Below are positions 7,702-16,246 of a DNA stretch of 64,000 nt, piece after piece. The DNA is taken from the NCBI RefSeq assembly GCF_003955715.1, contig NZ_CP034463.1:6200001-6264000 (forward strand), read 5' to 3'. The translations under genes and the position numbers were made by a program. Under the pieces are notes generated by a model. It was not told the DNA's origin. It saw only the letters and a list, made by a program, of their open reading frames with translations, and ran no database searches. This DNA is from Streptomyces aquilus. GTDB taxonomy: Bacteria > Actinomycetota > Actinomycetes > Streptomycetales > Streptomycetaceae. The first letter of the stretch is position 1, and each line of letters starts with the position of its first letter.

Positions 7702-8928
7702 CTATCCCAAGGCCTGCCCCACGATCCGCCCCGCCACCTCGCCCAGCCCGACCCGCACCCCGTCCGGTCCCGGGGCCCACGCCGACAGGGTCACCACGTC
7801 GCCGTCCTCCAGGAACGTCCGCTTGCCGTCCGGGAGTTCGAGGGCGTCCCGGCCGTTCCAGGTCAGCTCCAGCAGCGAGCCGCGCTCCCGTTCCGCGGGG
7901 CCGCTCACCGTGCCGGAGCCGTAGAGGTCGCCGGTGCGCAGGGACGCCCCGTTGACCGTCAGGTGCGCCAACTGCTGGGCGGCCGTCCAGTACATGGAGG
8001 AGAAGGGGGGTTCGGAGACGACGTGGCCGTTGACGGCGACGGAGATACGGAGGTCGTAGCCGCCGGGTTCGGCGTCGGCGCCGGTGTCGTCGAGGTACGG
8101 AAGCAGCTCGTGCGTCCGCTCGGGCGGGGCCACCCGGGCCTCCTCCAGGGCGTCGAGCGGGGTGACCCAGGCCGACACGGAGGTGGCGAAGGACTTGCCG
8201 AGGAAGGGGCCGAGGGGGACGTACTCCCAGGCCTGGATGTCACGCGCCGACCAGTCGTTGAGCAGGCAGAGGCCGAACACGTGGTCCCGGAAGTCGGCCA
8301 GGGCCACGGGGGAGCCCATGGGGGACGGCGTGCCGACCACGAAGCCGACCTCCGCCTCGATGTCCAGGCGCACCGAGGGGCCGAAGACCGGCGCCGGGTC
8401 GGTGGGGGCCTTGCGCTGCCCGGAGGGGCGTACGACGTCGGTGCCGGAGACCACGACCGTGCCCGAGCGGCCGTGGTAGCCGATGGGGAGGTGCTTCCAG
8501 TTGGGGGTGAGGGAGTCCGCGGCGTCGGGGCGGAAGATCCGGCCGACGTTCCGGGCGTGGTGCTCGGAGGAGTAGAAGTCGACGTAGTCGGCGACCTCGA
8601 AGGGGAGGTGCAGGGTCACGGACGACAGGGGGTGCAGGAACTCCGCGACGGTGGACTGATGGGCCGGCACCGTCACCCACGCCGTCAGCGCGCGCCGGAC
8701 GTCCGACCAGGTGGTGCGGCCGGCCGCGAGCAGCGGGTTCAGGCAGGGCCGGGCGAGGAGGGAGGCGTAGGGCGAGCCGAGTGCCAGGGCCGCCGCGCCC
8801 GCGTCGAGGACGTGGTCGCCGAGGCGGACGCCGACGGTCCGGTCGGTGGCGCCGGGCGCGGAGAAGACGCCGTAGGGGAGGTTGTGCGGGCTGAAGGGGT
8901 CGCTCTCGGGCAGATCGAAGGGGGGCAT
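7702..8928 (-). CDS. fahA: Fumarylacetoacetase
   Basis: Hydrolyses 4-fumarylacetoacetate to fumarate and acetoacetate, the last step of tyrosine/homogentisate catabolism, in the cytoplasm. The 408-residue length is normal. Residues known in mammalian FAH can be matched with a constant offset: metal ligands D117, E191, E193 and D225, general base H124, and R229 and K245. The fingerprint LNDWSARDIQAWEYVPLGPF is intact. The Met at 8928 was chosen because it starts the conserved N-terminus; the open frame runs 66 bp further. No homogentisate dioxygenase gene lies next to it. The neighbouring M56 gene on the same strand is probably not functionally related. Confidence 0.95.
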   Translation of the reverse strand: MPPFDLPESDPFSPHNLPYGVFSAPGATDRTVGVRLGDHVLDAGAAALALGSPYASLLARPCLNPLLAAGRTTWSDVRRALTAWVTVPAHQSTVAEFLHPLSSVTLHLPFEVADYVDFYSSEHHARNVGRIFRPDAADSLTPNWKHLPIGYHGRSGTVVVSGTDVVRPSGQRKAPTDPAPVFGPSVRLDIEAEVGFVVGTPSPMGSPVALADFRDHVFGLCLLNDWSARDIQAWEYVPLGPFLGKSFATSVSAWVTPLDALEEARVAPPERTHELLPYLDDTGADAEPGGYDLRISVAVNGHVVSEPPFSSMYWTAAQQLAHLTVNGASLRTGDLYGSGTVSGPAERERGSLLELTWNGRDALELPDGKRTFLEDGDVVTLSAWAPGPDGVRVGLGEVAGRIVGQALG

Positions 8929-9146
8929 GGGGTGCGGCCTCGCTCTCCATCGCTTCGTAGGTCGGAGCACTGCGTACGCATGTGGTCGCGCCACACGTTA
9001 CGGCTGAGTTACCTGTCTCGGCAGTGCCTAAAGAGTTAGCAATGTCCTGATAAGCATCGGTCGGAGGCGGCAATTCCGGCTTAGCTTCCTTTGGGGACAA
9101 CGGGCGGGATGGGGCCGTTCCGTGGACGGGACACGTGGGGGGACCC

Positions 9147-10409
9147 GTGGCCAGGAGTGCAGACGTGCGTGTGCCGTTCGAGCCCGACAGAGAGGTACCG
9201 GGCTTGATCGTGAAGTTCGGCGACTATCCGCTGCACCACGGCGGGGTCGGCGCGATCCGCAGCCTGGGCCGTCTCGGCGTCCCGATGTATGCGATCACGG
9301 AGGACCGTTACACGCCCGCCGCCACGTCCCGTTACCTGGAGAAGGCCTTCGTCTGGCCGACGACGGGGACGGAGGAGCCGGAGCGTCTCGTCGCGGGCCT
9401 GCTCAGGATCGGCCGCAGGATCGGACGGCCGGCCGTCCTGGTGCCCACCGACGAGGAGGCCGCGGTGCTGATCGCCGAGCACCGCGTCGAACTCGGCGCC
9501 CGCTTCCTCGTGCCGCCCGTCGAGCGCGGCCTGCCGCGCCGGCTGGCCAGCAAGCAGGGGCTGCACGAACTCTGCGTGGAACACGGCATACCCAGCCCGA
9601 CGGCCGCCTTCCCGGAGTCCTACGACGACATCGTCGCGTTCGCCGACAAGGCCCGCTTCCCGGTGGTGGCCAAGAACCGGGAAGCGTTCGTACGGCGCAC
9701 CCGGCCGGCCGTGAACGGCACGACCCGGATCGGCACCCGGGAGGGGCTGCTCGCCCTGGCCCGTGACTGGGGCGAGCGGCCCGCGGTGATCCTCCAGGAG
9801 TACCTGCCGAGGGAGGAGGCCGAGGACTGGATCGTGCACGCCTACTTCGACGCGGACTCCACCCCGCTCGCGATGTTCACCGGCGTGAAGGTCCGCTCCT
9901 GGCCGCCGCACGCGGGAATGACGGCGAACGCGTACGTCGTCGACAATCCGGAACTCGCGGACCTCGCCGCGCGTTTCATCAAACAGATCGGCTTCACCGG
10001 AATCATCGACCTGGACCTGCGCTTCGACCGGCGCGACGGACTGTACAAGCTCCTCGACTTCAACCCCCGCATGGGCGCCCAGTTCCGGCTCTTCGAGAAC
10101 GAGTCGGGGGTGGACGTCGTCCGCGCCATGCATCTGGATCTGACCGGCCGCTCCGTTCCGGAGGGGGAACAGCGGGCCGGGCACCGGTACATCGTGGAGA
10201 ACATCGACCTGCCCGCCCTCCTCGCCTACCGCCGCAGCGGCTATACGACGCCGCACGCGCCGGGGCGGGCGAGCGGGACCGAGCTGGCCTGGTTCGCGGG
10301 TGACGACCCGCTGCCGTTCCTCACGATGCTCGCGCGCTTCGTACGACCGGGCGCGAAGCACCTGTATCAGCTGTGGCGGACCAACCACCGCGGCGCCGCC
10401 GCCCATTGA
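9147..10409 (+). CDS. ATP-grasp carboxylate ligase-like protein
   Basis: A cytoplasmic ATP-dependent carboxylate-amine/thiol ligase-like enzyme of about 420 residues. After a Rossmann-like pre-domain comes the ATP-grasp core: FPVVAKNREAF carries the nucleotide-binding Lys, ILQEYLPREEAEDW the adenine loop, and LLDFNPRMGAQFRLF the Mg-binding E/N motif with Asn. The C-terminal ~80 residues are family-specific. A GTG at 9147 preceded by GGGGGG was preferred to the GTG at 9135. It lies 74 bp upstream of an FMO-like oxidoreductase on the same strand, suggesting a two-gene unit. The substrate is unknown. Confidence 0.82.
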   Translation: MARSADVRVPFEPDREVPGLIVKFGDYPLHHGGVGAIRSLGRLGVPMYAITEDRYTPAATSRYLEKAFVWPTTGTEEPERLVAGLLRIGRRIGRPAVLVPTDEEAAVLIAEHRVELGARFLVPPVERGLPRRLASKQGLHELCVEHGIPSPTAAFPESYDDIVAFADKARFPVVAKNREAFVRRTRPAVNGTTRIGTREGLLALARDWGERPAVILQEYLPREEAEDWIVHAYFDADSTPLAMFTGVKVRSWPPHAGMTANAYVVDNPELADLAARFIKQIGFTGIIDLDLRFDRRDGLYKLLDFNPRMGAQFRLFENESGVDVVRAMHLDLTGRSVPEGEQRAGHRYIVENIDLPALLAYRRSGYTTPHAPGRASGTELAWFAGDDPLPFLTMLARFVRPGAKHLYQLWRTNHRGAAAH

Positions 10410-10483
10410 CCCGCCGAGAGGCGCGCGGCCACAGCACACGCACCACCACGAAGTGACGAAGTGATGTCCTGGGGAGGGACTTC

Positions 10484-11680
10484 GTGATCCGACCAGTCGC
10501 AGTCATCGGCGCCGGGCCCTACGGGCTGTCGACCGCCGCACATCTCAGGGCCCGCGGCATCCCGGTCCGCGTCTTCGGCGAACCCATGGTGAGCTGGCGC
10601 GACCACATGCCCGCCGGCATGCTCCTCAAGTCCACCCCGGTGGCCTCCAGCCTCGACGCCCCGCAGCCGGGCCACGGCCTGGTCGACTACTGCGACGCGG
10701 TGGGCATACCGCGGCTGGTGACGGACGAGGACATCATCCCCGTGGAGACCTTCATCGCCTACGGCGCGTGGTTCCAGCAGAAGCTGGTGCCCGAGCTGGA
10801 GCGGGTGCGGGTCGTGTCCGTCGACCGCGACAAGAGCCAGGGCTTCGCACTGAAGCTGGACTCGGGCGAGTCGTTCGGCGCCCGTGCGGTCGTCGTCGCC
10901 ACCGGGCTGTCGGGCCTCGCGCATCTGCCCCCGGAGCTGACCCTGCCCGACGGGCCCAGCCCGACCGGCCCCGTCTCCCACAGTTCCCAGCACCACGACC
11001 TCAGCCGCTTCTCCGGCCGTGAACTCATCGTCGTCGGGGCCGGTCAGTCCGCGTTGGAGACGGCGGCCCTCGCGGCGGAGGCCGGCGCCCAGGTCAGGGT
11101 CGTGGCGCGGGGCCGGGGCAGCGTCGCCTTCGGGGCCCCGCCCTGGAAGCAGCCCCGGCTGCGCCCGGAGTCCCCGTTCGGCCGCGCCTGGTCCCTGTGG
11201 GCGCTCAGCTACTACCCCCACCCCTACCGCCGCCTCCCGGCCGGGGCCCGCCACTACCTGGTGCGCCGCGTCCTCGGTCCACTCGGCGCCTGGTGGCTGC
11301 GCGACCGCTTCGAGGACAAGGTCCGGGTCAGCGAGGTCCGCCGCGTCCTCAAGGCCGACTCCGCGGACGGCCACCCGTCCCTGTCCGTCCTCACCCACAC
11401 CGGCCGCACCGAGCGCCTGGCCGCCGACCACGTCATAGCCGCGACCGGCTACCGCGTCGACCTCGCGGCCATGGACTTCCTCGGCCCCGAACTGCGCACC
11501 CGACTCGCGGTGAGCCGCGGCGCGCCCAAGCTCGGCGCCGGATACGTCTCCTCGGTGCCGGGCCTGTACTTCACGGGCCTCCCGTCGGCGTCGTCGTACG
11601 GACCGGTGATGCGCTTCGTGTGCGGCACGGAGTTCGCCTCACCGCGGCTGGCGCGGCATCTGGCGGCGGCGCACGGGTAG
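10484..11680 (+). CDS. FAD/NAD(P)-dependent FMO-like oxidoreductase
   Basis: Flavoprotein of 398 residues with two dinucleotide folds: FAD motif GAGPYGLSTAAHL at residues ~8-20, and an NAD(P) motif VVGAGQSALETAALAAEAG near 185. The ATGYRVDL segment near residue 320 is the conserved motif before the C-terminal FAD contact. The architecture matches flavin monooxygenases and lysine/ornithine N-hydroxylase relatives, but a specific substrate cannot be assigned. The GTG start has a strong GGGAGGGA ribosome site. It may act with the ATP-grasp enzyme 74 bp upstream. Confidence 0.85.
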   Translation: MIRPVAVIGAGPYGLSTAAHLRARGIPVRVFGEPMVSWRDHMPAGMLLKSTPVASSLDAPQPGHGLVDYCDAVGIPRLVTDEDIIPVETFIAYGAWFQQKLVPELERVRVVSVDRDKSQGFALKLDSGESFGARAVVVATGLSGLAHLPPELTLPDGPSPTGPVSHSSQHHDLSRFSGRELIVVGAGQSALETAALAAEAGAQVRVVARGRGSVAFGAPPWKQPRLRPESPFGRAWSLWALSYYPHPYRRLPAGARHYLVRRVLGPLGAWWLRDRFEDKVRVSEVRRVLKADSADGHPSLSVLTHTGRTERLAADHVIAATGYRVDLAAMDFLGPELRTRLAVSRGAPKLGAGYVSSVPGLYFTGLPSASSYGPVMRFVCGTEFASPRLARHLAAAHG

Positions 11681-11694
11681 GGCCGGGCGGCGGA

Positions 11695-12300
11695 TCAGAT
11701 CTCCCCGGACTCCCGCAGCCATGCCGTGAACTCCTCGATCAGTTCCGGCGGGTTGGCGCACTCCGTCGCGTGGGCCTCCCAGCCGGGGCACTCCATGTCG
11801 AAGACGACGACCGGCAGCGGGCGGCCGAGGGTCTTCTCGATCACGCCGTCGGCGTGGAGGTGGCGGGCGAGGTCGATGACGGCGTCGTGGAAGTGCCGGC
11901 GGAGGAGGTCGGTGCGGGCGCTCAGGTCGTCGTCGTCCAGGACCCGGTCGAGGTCGAACTCGCCGTCGTACCAGGCGCCGAGCCGCTTGACCTCCTCCTC
12001 GTACACCCGGCTGCCGACCGGGTCCTCGGGGATGTTGCCGAGCATCTCGAAGCCGTCGAGGAGCCAGTAGGCGTAGTTCCAGCGGACCTCGCCCTCGTCA
12101 CCCGGGTACCTCTCGCGCTCGTACTGGCTCTCGGTGTTGTAGCCGATGGCCACGTACGGGTGGCGGTCGTCGCCGTCGATGCGCCAGATGCGGAAGGACA
12201 GAGCGTAGATCTCGGGCCTGAGCTGCTCGGGGAAGCGTTCGAGGATGCCGACCGCGGCGGTCCGCAGATGGTTCAGGAAGGTCTCCGGGTGATCGGTCAT
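11695..12300 (-). CDS. Conserved-looking acidic protein of unknown function
   Basis: A 201-residue acidic cytoplasmic protein with no signal peptide or membrane segment. It is rich in aromatic and Glu/Asp residues, with stretches such as YALSFRIWRIDGDD, AIGYNTESQYERERYPG and DLLRRHFHDAVIDLARHL. The layout loosely recalls DUF4303-type immunity or SMI1-like proteins, but that is only an impression. It is convergent with the oxidoreductase gene, 14 bp away. Third-position GC is high throughout, supporting real coding. Confidence 0.7.
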   Translation of the reverse strand: MTDHPETFLNHLRTAAVGILERFPEQLRPEIYALSFRIWRIDGDDRHPYVAIGYNTESQYERERYPGDEGEVRWNYAYWLLDGFEMLGNIPEDPVGSRVYEEEVKRLGAWYDGEFDLDRVLDDDDLSARTDLLRRHFHDAVIDLARHLHADGVIEKTLGRPLPVVVFDMECPGWEAHATECANPPELIEEFTAWLRESGEI

Positions 12301-12473
12301 CTCGCGAGCATCTCACCCACCGACCGACGCAACCGGTGGTGTGCGGGCTCCCCTCCGACTCTCAACCGGAGCCGCCGTCAACTCCCAACCGGAGTCGCCG
12401 TCGACGGATGTGAAAGCTGCGGCCGTCCGGTTCGCGTCGAGTCGCCGGGGGATTCCATCCGTATTCTCTGATC

Positions 12474-13280
12474 ATGGCCGCACCCACCGCATATTCACTC
12501 GTCGCCACTGACCTGGACGGGACCCTCCTCCGGGGCGACGACACGCTCTCCGACCGGTCGCTCGCCGCACTCGCGCGGGTGACGTCGGCCGGGGCCCGGC
12601 ATCTGGTGGTGACCGGCCGACCGGCCCCGAGAGTGCGGCCGCTCCTCGACGACCTCGGCAGCACCGGACTCGCGGTGTGCGGGCAGGGCGCGCAGGTCTA
12701 CGACGCCGGCGTGGACCGTCTGCTGTGGTCGGTCACCCTGGACCGGGAGTTGGCCGAGACCGCGCTCGGCAAGATCGAGGCCGAGGTGGGGCAGGTGTAC
12801 GCGGCCGTGGACCAGGACGGGGTCGACGGGCTCACGCTCATCGAGCCGGGGTATCTGATGCCGCACCCGACGCTGCCCGCCGTGCGGGTGGGCCGCCGCG
12901 ACGACCTGTGGTGCGAGCCGATCAGCAAGGTGCTGCTGCGCCACCCGGCCCTGACCGACGACGAGTTGGCGGCGACCGCGCGCGGAGTCGTCGGTTCCCT
13001 CGCCACGGTGACGATGTCGGGCCCCGGCACCGTCGAACTCCAGCCATGCGGCATCACCAAGGCGACGGGCCTCGCGCTGGCCGCCGAGTACCTCGGCCTG
13101 GGCCCGCGGGACACCCTCGCCTTCGGCGACATGCCCAACGACATCCCCATGTTCGACTGGGCGGCCCACGGCGTCGCGATGGCCAACGCCCACCCCGAAC
13201 TCAAGGCCGTGGCCGACGAGGTGACCTTGTCGAACGAGGACGACGGCATCGCCGTCGTCCTCGAAAGACTCTTCCACTAG
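12474..13280 (+). CDS. HAD-superfamily Cof-type phosphatase
   Basis: A cytoplasmic sugar-phosphate phosphatase-like enzyme of 268 residues. Motif I is DLDGT with nucleophile D13 and acid D15; motif II is VVTGRP around T47; the conserved Lys is in SKVLLR (K152); motif IV is GDMPND (218-223). The large cap between motifs II and III is of the C2 type (Cof/YidA). It probably acts on a sugar phosphate or nucleotide, substrate unknown. The 3' end and stop codon are the first unit of a 26-bp tandem repeat (see repeat at 13263). Confidence 0.92.
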   Translation: MAAPTAYSLVATDLDGTLLRGDDTLSDRSLAALARVTSAGARHLVVTGRPAPRVRPLLDDLGSTGLAVCGQGAQVYDAGVDRLLWSVTLDRELAETALGKIEAEVGQVYAAVDQDGVDGLTLIEPGYLMPHPTLPAVRVGRRDDLWCEPISKVLLRHPALTDDELAATARGVVGSLATVTMSGPGTVELQPCGITKATGLALAAEYLGLGPRDTLAFGDMPNDIPMFDWAAHGVAMANAHPELKAVADEVTLSNEDDGIAVVLERLFH

Positions 13281-13366
13281 GCCCCTGCGGAAGGCTCTTC
13301 AACCAGCCCTCGGCGAAAGGCTGTTCAAGCAGTCCCCGACGAGAGACTGTTCAATCAGCCCTCGGC
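13263..13366. repeat. Four 26-bp tandem repeats made from the HAD gene 3' end
   Basis: Four consecutive 26-bp units begin with the last codons and stop of the HAD phosphatase gene (GAAAGACTCTTCCACTAG...). Each later unit keeps the G(A/G)(A/G)AG(A/G)CT(C/G)TTCAA core with substitutions. The region ends just before the convergent transglycosylase stop. Confidence 0.8.
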
Positions 13367-13371
13367 AGACC

Positions 13372-13818
13372 TCAGTACGCGCCGTACACGTTGTCGATCG
13401 AGCCGTACACCGCGGCCGCGTAGTTGCAGGCCGCGGTGATGTTCGCGACCGGGTCGTAGGAGTCCCACGACGTGCCGGCCACGTGGTACGCGTTGAACGT
13501 CGGGTCGATCACCTGGAGCAGGCCCTTGGAGGGCGTGCCCGCGGCGGCGTTGGAGTCCCAGTTGTTGATGGCGTAGGGGTTGCCCGAGGACTCGCGGATG
13601 ACGTTGCGGTAGATGCCGTCGTAGGTGCCGGGAATGCCGTTCTGCGCCATGACCTGGAGCGAGGCGCGGATCCAGCCGTCGAGGGTGTCGGAGTAGCCGA
13701 GCGAGGTGGCGGTGACCGTGGTCGTGGTGGCCGCGGACGCGGTGGTCGCGCCGACGACGGGGAAGGCGAGTGCGGCGACGGCGGCACCGGTGACGGCGAG
13801 CTTGCGGGACAGACGCAT
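13372..13818 (-). CDS. Secreted lytic transglycosylase, SLT domain
   Basis: A small exported muralytic enzyme of 148 residues. A signal peptide (MRLSRKLAVTGAAVAALAF, cleavage near TASA at ~29) precedes an SLT fold. The catalytic Glu is E76 in VIRESSGNP. The motif SKGLLQVI and the terminal NITAACNYAA helix are typical of soluble lytic transglycosylase/RPF-like proteins. The Met at 13818 follows GAGAGGAA in the leader. Upstream sits a c-di-AMP riboswitch, the usual control for cell-wall hydrolase genes in Streptomyces. It is transcribed convergently with the HAD gene. Confidence 0.93.
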   Translation of the reverse strand: MRLSRKLAVTGAAVAALAFPVVGATTASAATTTTVTATSLGYSDTLDGWIRASLQVMAQNGIPGTYDGIYRNVIRESSGNPYAINNWDSNAAAGTPSKGLLQVIDPTFNAYHVAGTSWDSYDPVANITAACNYAAAVYGSIDNVYGAY

Positions 13819-13835
13819 GACGAAGTTCCTCTCCG

Positions 13836-14026
13836 GCGCCTGCGAGGTGAGCTGTCGGGTTCGGGCGGGAGCTGCCCGGCCATGCCGAAGAAGGCATGAC
13901 TTCACCCCAAGCCGTACCGGCGCGTCCGAAGACGTCCGGCCCGGCGACTTACCTGGGTCCCCCGCTCCTGCCGTGAAGTTCTCTGGGTGAGGTGAGCGGT
14001 CTACGGGCGGCGGCAGGATTCGGCGT
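13836..14026 (-). promoter_or_regulatory. ydaO/yuaA-type c-di-AMP riboswitch
   Basis: The leader of the transglycosylase gene reads, 5' to 3' on the minus strand, GCCGAATCCTGCCGCC, then AGCGGGGGACCCAGGT, CTTGGGGTGAAGTCATGC with its partner GCATG, CCCGAACCCGACAGCT and CACCTCGCAGGCG. These are the conserved blocks of the ydaO-yuaA riboswitch in the correct order. Binding of c-di-AMP normally turns such leaders off. The promoter should lie at about 14030-14100. Confidence 0.93.
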
Positions 14027-14226
14027 CCGCCCGGGCCCGGAACGTATGCGACTGCACATGTCCGAAACAAGTACCGGATTCACAGATCGCACCTGTTGAC
14101 CTTGGTGTCCGGCTTGCGCGCCCCGGAATTCCGGGGTTTTCGGACAGGGTGAGGGCAGGGTGAAGTGAGCCAACTCACCGCGGAGAACGAGAACGGCAAA
14201 TCGGGCAATCAACCCTCAACTGGCGG

Positions 14227-16227
14227 TTAACCGGCGGTCCGTGGAATCCGCTTCTCCCAGGTCCGGTGGAAGACCACCTCACCGCTCTCGGTGCAGATCA
14301 CCTCGTTGGACGTCAGGAACTCGGTCGCCGCACAGGTGATCTCCGAGCGGGTGCGGACGGTGGTGTCCCAGCCCAGCTCCGGCCGGTGCAGCCGGATCGA
14401 CCAGTCCGAACGGGCGCGGGCCGACAGCGGGTCCGCCTCCTGGATCGTGTACGTCTCCAGCGCGTCCTCGGTGAACTCCAGGCCGTCGGGGTAGAAGCGG
14501 GTGCCGCCGTAGCGCGGGTCGACCTCCAGCCGCCACTCGCCCTTGGCGACATCCCGCACGACCAGCCGCTCGGGGCGGGGCTCGTCGAGGGTGGCCGGGT
14601 AGTTCACGCCCAGGGGTTCCGACTGCTCGGGCTCGCCGAAGCCGATGCCGGTGTCCGAGTCCACGTCATGTGTCCTGACCGGCAGTTCGAGGAAGCTGCC
14701 CGCCGGGTCCAGTGTGAAGCCGGCGTCGGACTCGGGCTGCGGCCAGATCCACGGCCAGTACGCGGAGGAGACCGCGAGCCGGATGCGGTGCCCGGGCGGG
14801 AAGACATGCCCGATGCCGTTCAGCTCGAAGACGACCTCCCCGCTCGCCCCCGGCTCCCACGGCACCGCCCGGTCCCGCCCGTGCCGCGCCGACAGGTTCA
14901 GCACGCCCCGGGTGACCAGCGTCGACGACCCGTCCGGCGCCACATCGCACAACCGTGCGATCACCTGCCCGCGCGGCACCTCGCACGTCACCCGCAACCG
15001 CACCCGGGGCCGCCCCAGCACCCACGTCTCCTCACCCACCGCGAACTCGAAGCAGGCCGACCGGGCGTCCTCCTCCCGCTGGTCCGGCGGCAGGTCGGCG
15101 TCGTTCCCGAACGGGAAGAAACGCCCGGCGTCCACGCCCGTGTGCTGCGGGGAGCGGACGAGGACAGGGGCGCCCTGGAGGCCGTACGAGACCGTCGTGA
15201 CGTGCGGGGAGGGCCAGGCCGGCTCGCCGACCCAGCGGCCCGGGAGCGTGTCGTAGACCGTGGCGGGGCGGTGGGAGTCGCTGACCCAGGACCGCAGCAG
15301 GGGTTCCCGCAGGACGCCGGTGTCGACGCCCTTGAGGTGCTGGTCCCACCAGCGCAGGGTCTCCTGGAGGAAGCCGATCGCCGGGCCCGGCGGCAGCCCG
15401 CGGTCGGGGTACTGGTGGGACCAGGGGCCGATCAGCCCGCGGACCCGGTCCGGCGGCAGGTGCTCGACCAGCCTGAGCACCGTGTCGCGGTAAGGGTCGT
15501 GCCAGCCGCCCACCGCCAGGACCGCCGCGTCGATCGCGCCGTAGTCCTCGCAGACACTGCCGTGCCGCCAGTAGGCGTCCCTGGTCTGGTGGTCCAGCCA
15601 CGTGTGGATGAACGGATCGACGTGCTCCAGGCGCTTGAGCCACATGTCCCGCCAGGCCAGGCCCGCGTACCGCGGGTCCGGCGGCCGGGAGACGAAGGCC
15701 AGCATGGTCGCGGCCCAGGCGTGCATGTCGACGGCGAGGACGGAACCTCCCATGTAGTGCACGTCGTTGTCATAGCGGTCGTCCGTGGAGCAGACCGTGA
15801 CGACCGCCTTGAGCGGCTCGGGTGCGAGGGCCGCGATCTGGAGGGAGTTGAAGCCGCCCCAGGAGATGCCGAACATGCCGACCTTGCCGTCGCACCAGGG
15901 CTGCGCCGCCAGCCAGTTGACCACCTCGACCCCGTCGGCCAGCTCCGTCGCCGAGTACTCGTCCGTCGGCAGACCGCCGCTGTTGCCGTGCCCGCGGACG
16001 TCGACGCGCACGGAGGCGTAGCCGTGGCCCGCGTACCAGGGATGGCGCTGGAAGTCGCGGGGCGCGGTCCAGTCGGTCAGGCGGTAGGGCAGGTATTCGA
16101 GCAGAGCGGGTACCGGTTCCTGGGTGAGTGGTCGCCACACGCGCGCGTACAGCTGTGTCCCGTCCGGGAGCGGGATGCGCAGGTCCTCGTGGGTCGTCTC
16201 GTAGGGGAAGGACGTACGGATGTGCAT
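14227..16227 (-). CDS. CocE/NonD-family serine hydrolase (S15 X-Pro dipeptidyl-peptidase-like)
   Basis: An alpha/beta hydrolase of 666 residues with no signal peptide. The nucleophile elbow is GISWGGF with S122, and the oxyanion segment lies around RGHGNSGG (78-85). A C-terminal jelly-roll domain from ~380 is typical of the CocE/PepX family (HRIRLAVSSAYWPWIWPQ). Members hydrolyse X-Pro peptides, acyl esters or beta-lactam esters. The POT peptide transporter gene is only 19 bp upstream on the same strand, which favours cytoplasmic peptide processing after uptake. Confidence 0.92.
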   Translation of the reverse strand: MHIRTSFPYETTHEDLRIPLPDGTQLYARVWRPLTQEPVPALLEYLPYRLTDWTAPRDFQRHPWYAGHGYASVRVDVRGHGNSGGLPTDEYSATELADGVEVVNWLAAQPWCDGKVGMFGISWGGFNSLQIAALAPEPLKAVVTVCSTDDRYDNDVHYMGGSVLAVDMHAWAATMLAFVSRPPDPRYAGLAWRDMWLKRLEHVDPFIHTWLDHQTRDAYWRHGSVCEDYGAIDAAVLAVGGWHDPYRDTVLRLVEHLPPDRVRGLIGPWSHQYPDRGLPPGPAIGFLQETLRWWDQHLKGVDTGVLREPLLRSWVSDSHRPATVYDTLPGRWVGEPAWPSPHVTTVSYGLQGAPVLVRSPQHTGVDAGRFFPFGNDADLPPDQREEDARSACFEFAVGEETWVLGRPRVRLRVTCEVPRGQVIARLCDVAPDGSSTLVTRGVLNLSARHGRDRAVPWEPGASGEVVFELNGIGHVFPPGHRIRLAVSSAYWPWIWPQPESDAGFTLDPAGSFLELPVRTHDVDSDTGIGFGEPEQSEPLGVNYPATLDEPRPERLVVRDVAKGEWRLEVDPRYGGTRFYPDGLEFTEDALETYTIQEADPLSARARSDWSIRLHRPELGWDTTVRTRSEITCAATEFLTSNEVICTESGEVVFHRTWEKRIPRTAG

Positions 16228-16246
16228 GAGGATGATCCCGTTCGCT

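Noticed and set aside
13819..14070. An N-terminal extension of the transglycosylase
   Set aside because: This stretch is the c-di-AMP riboswitch leader; the signal peptide begins at 13818.
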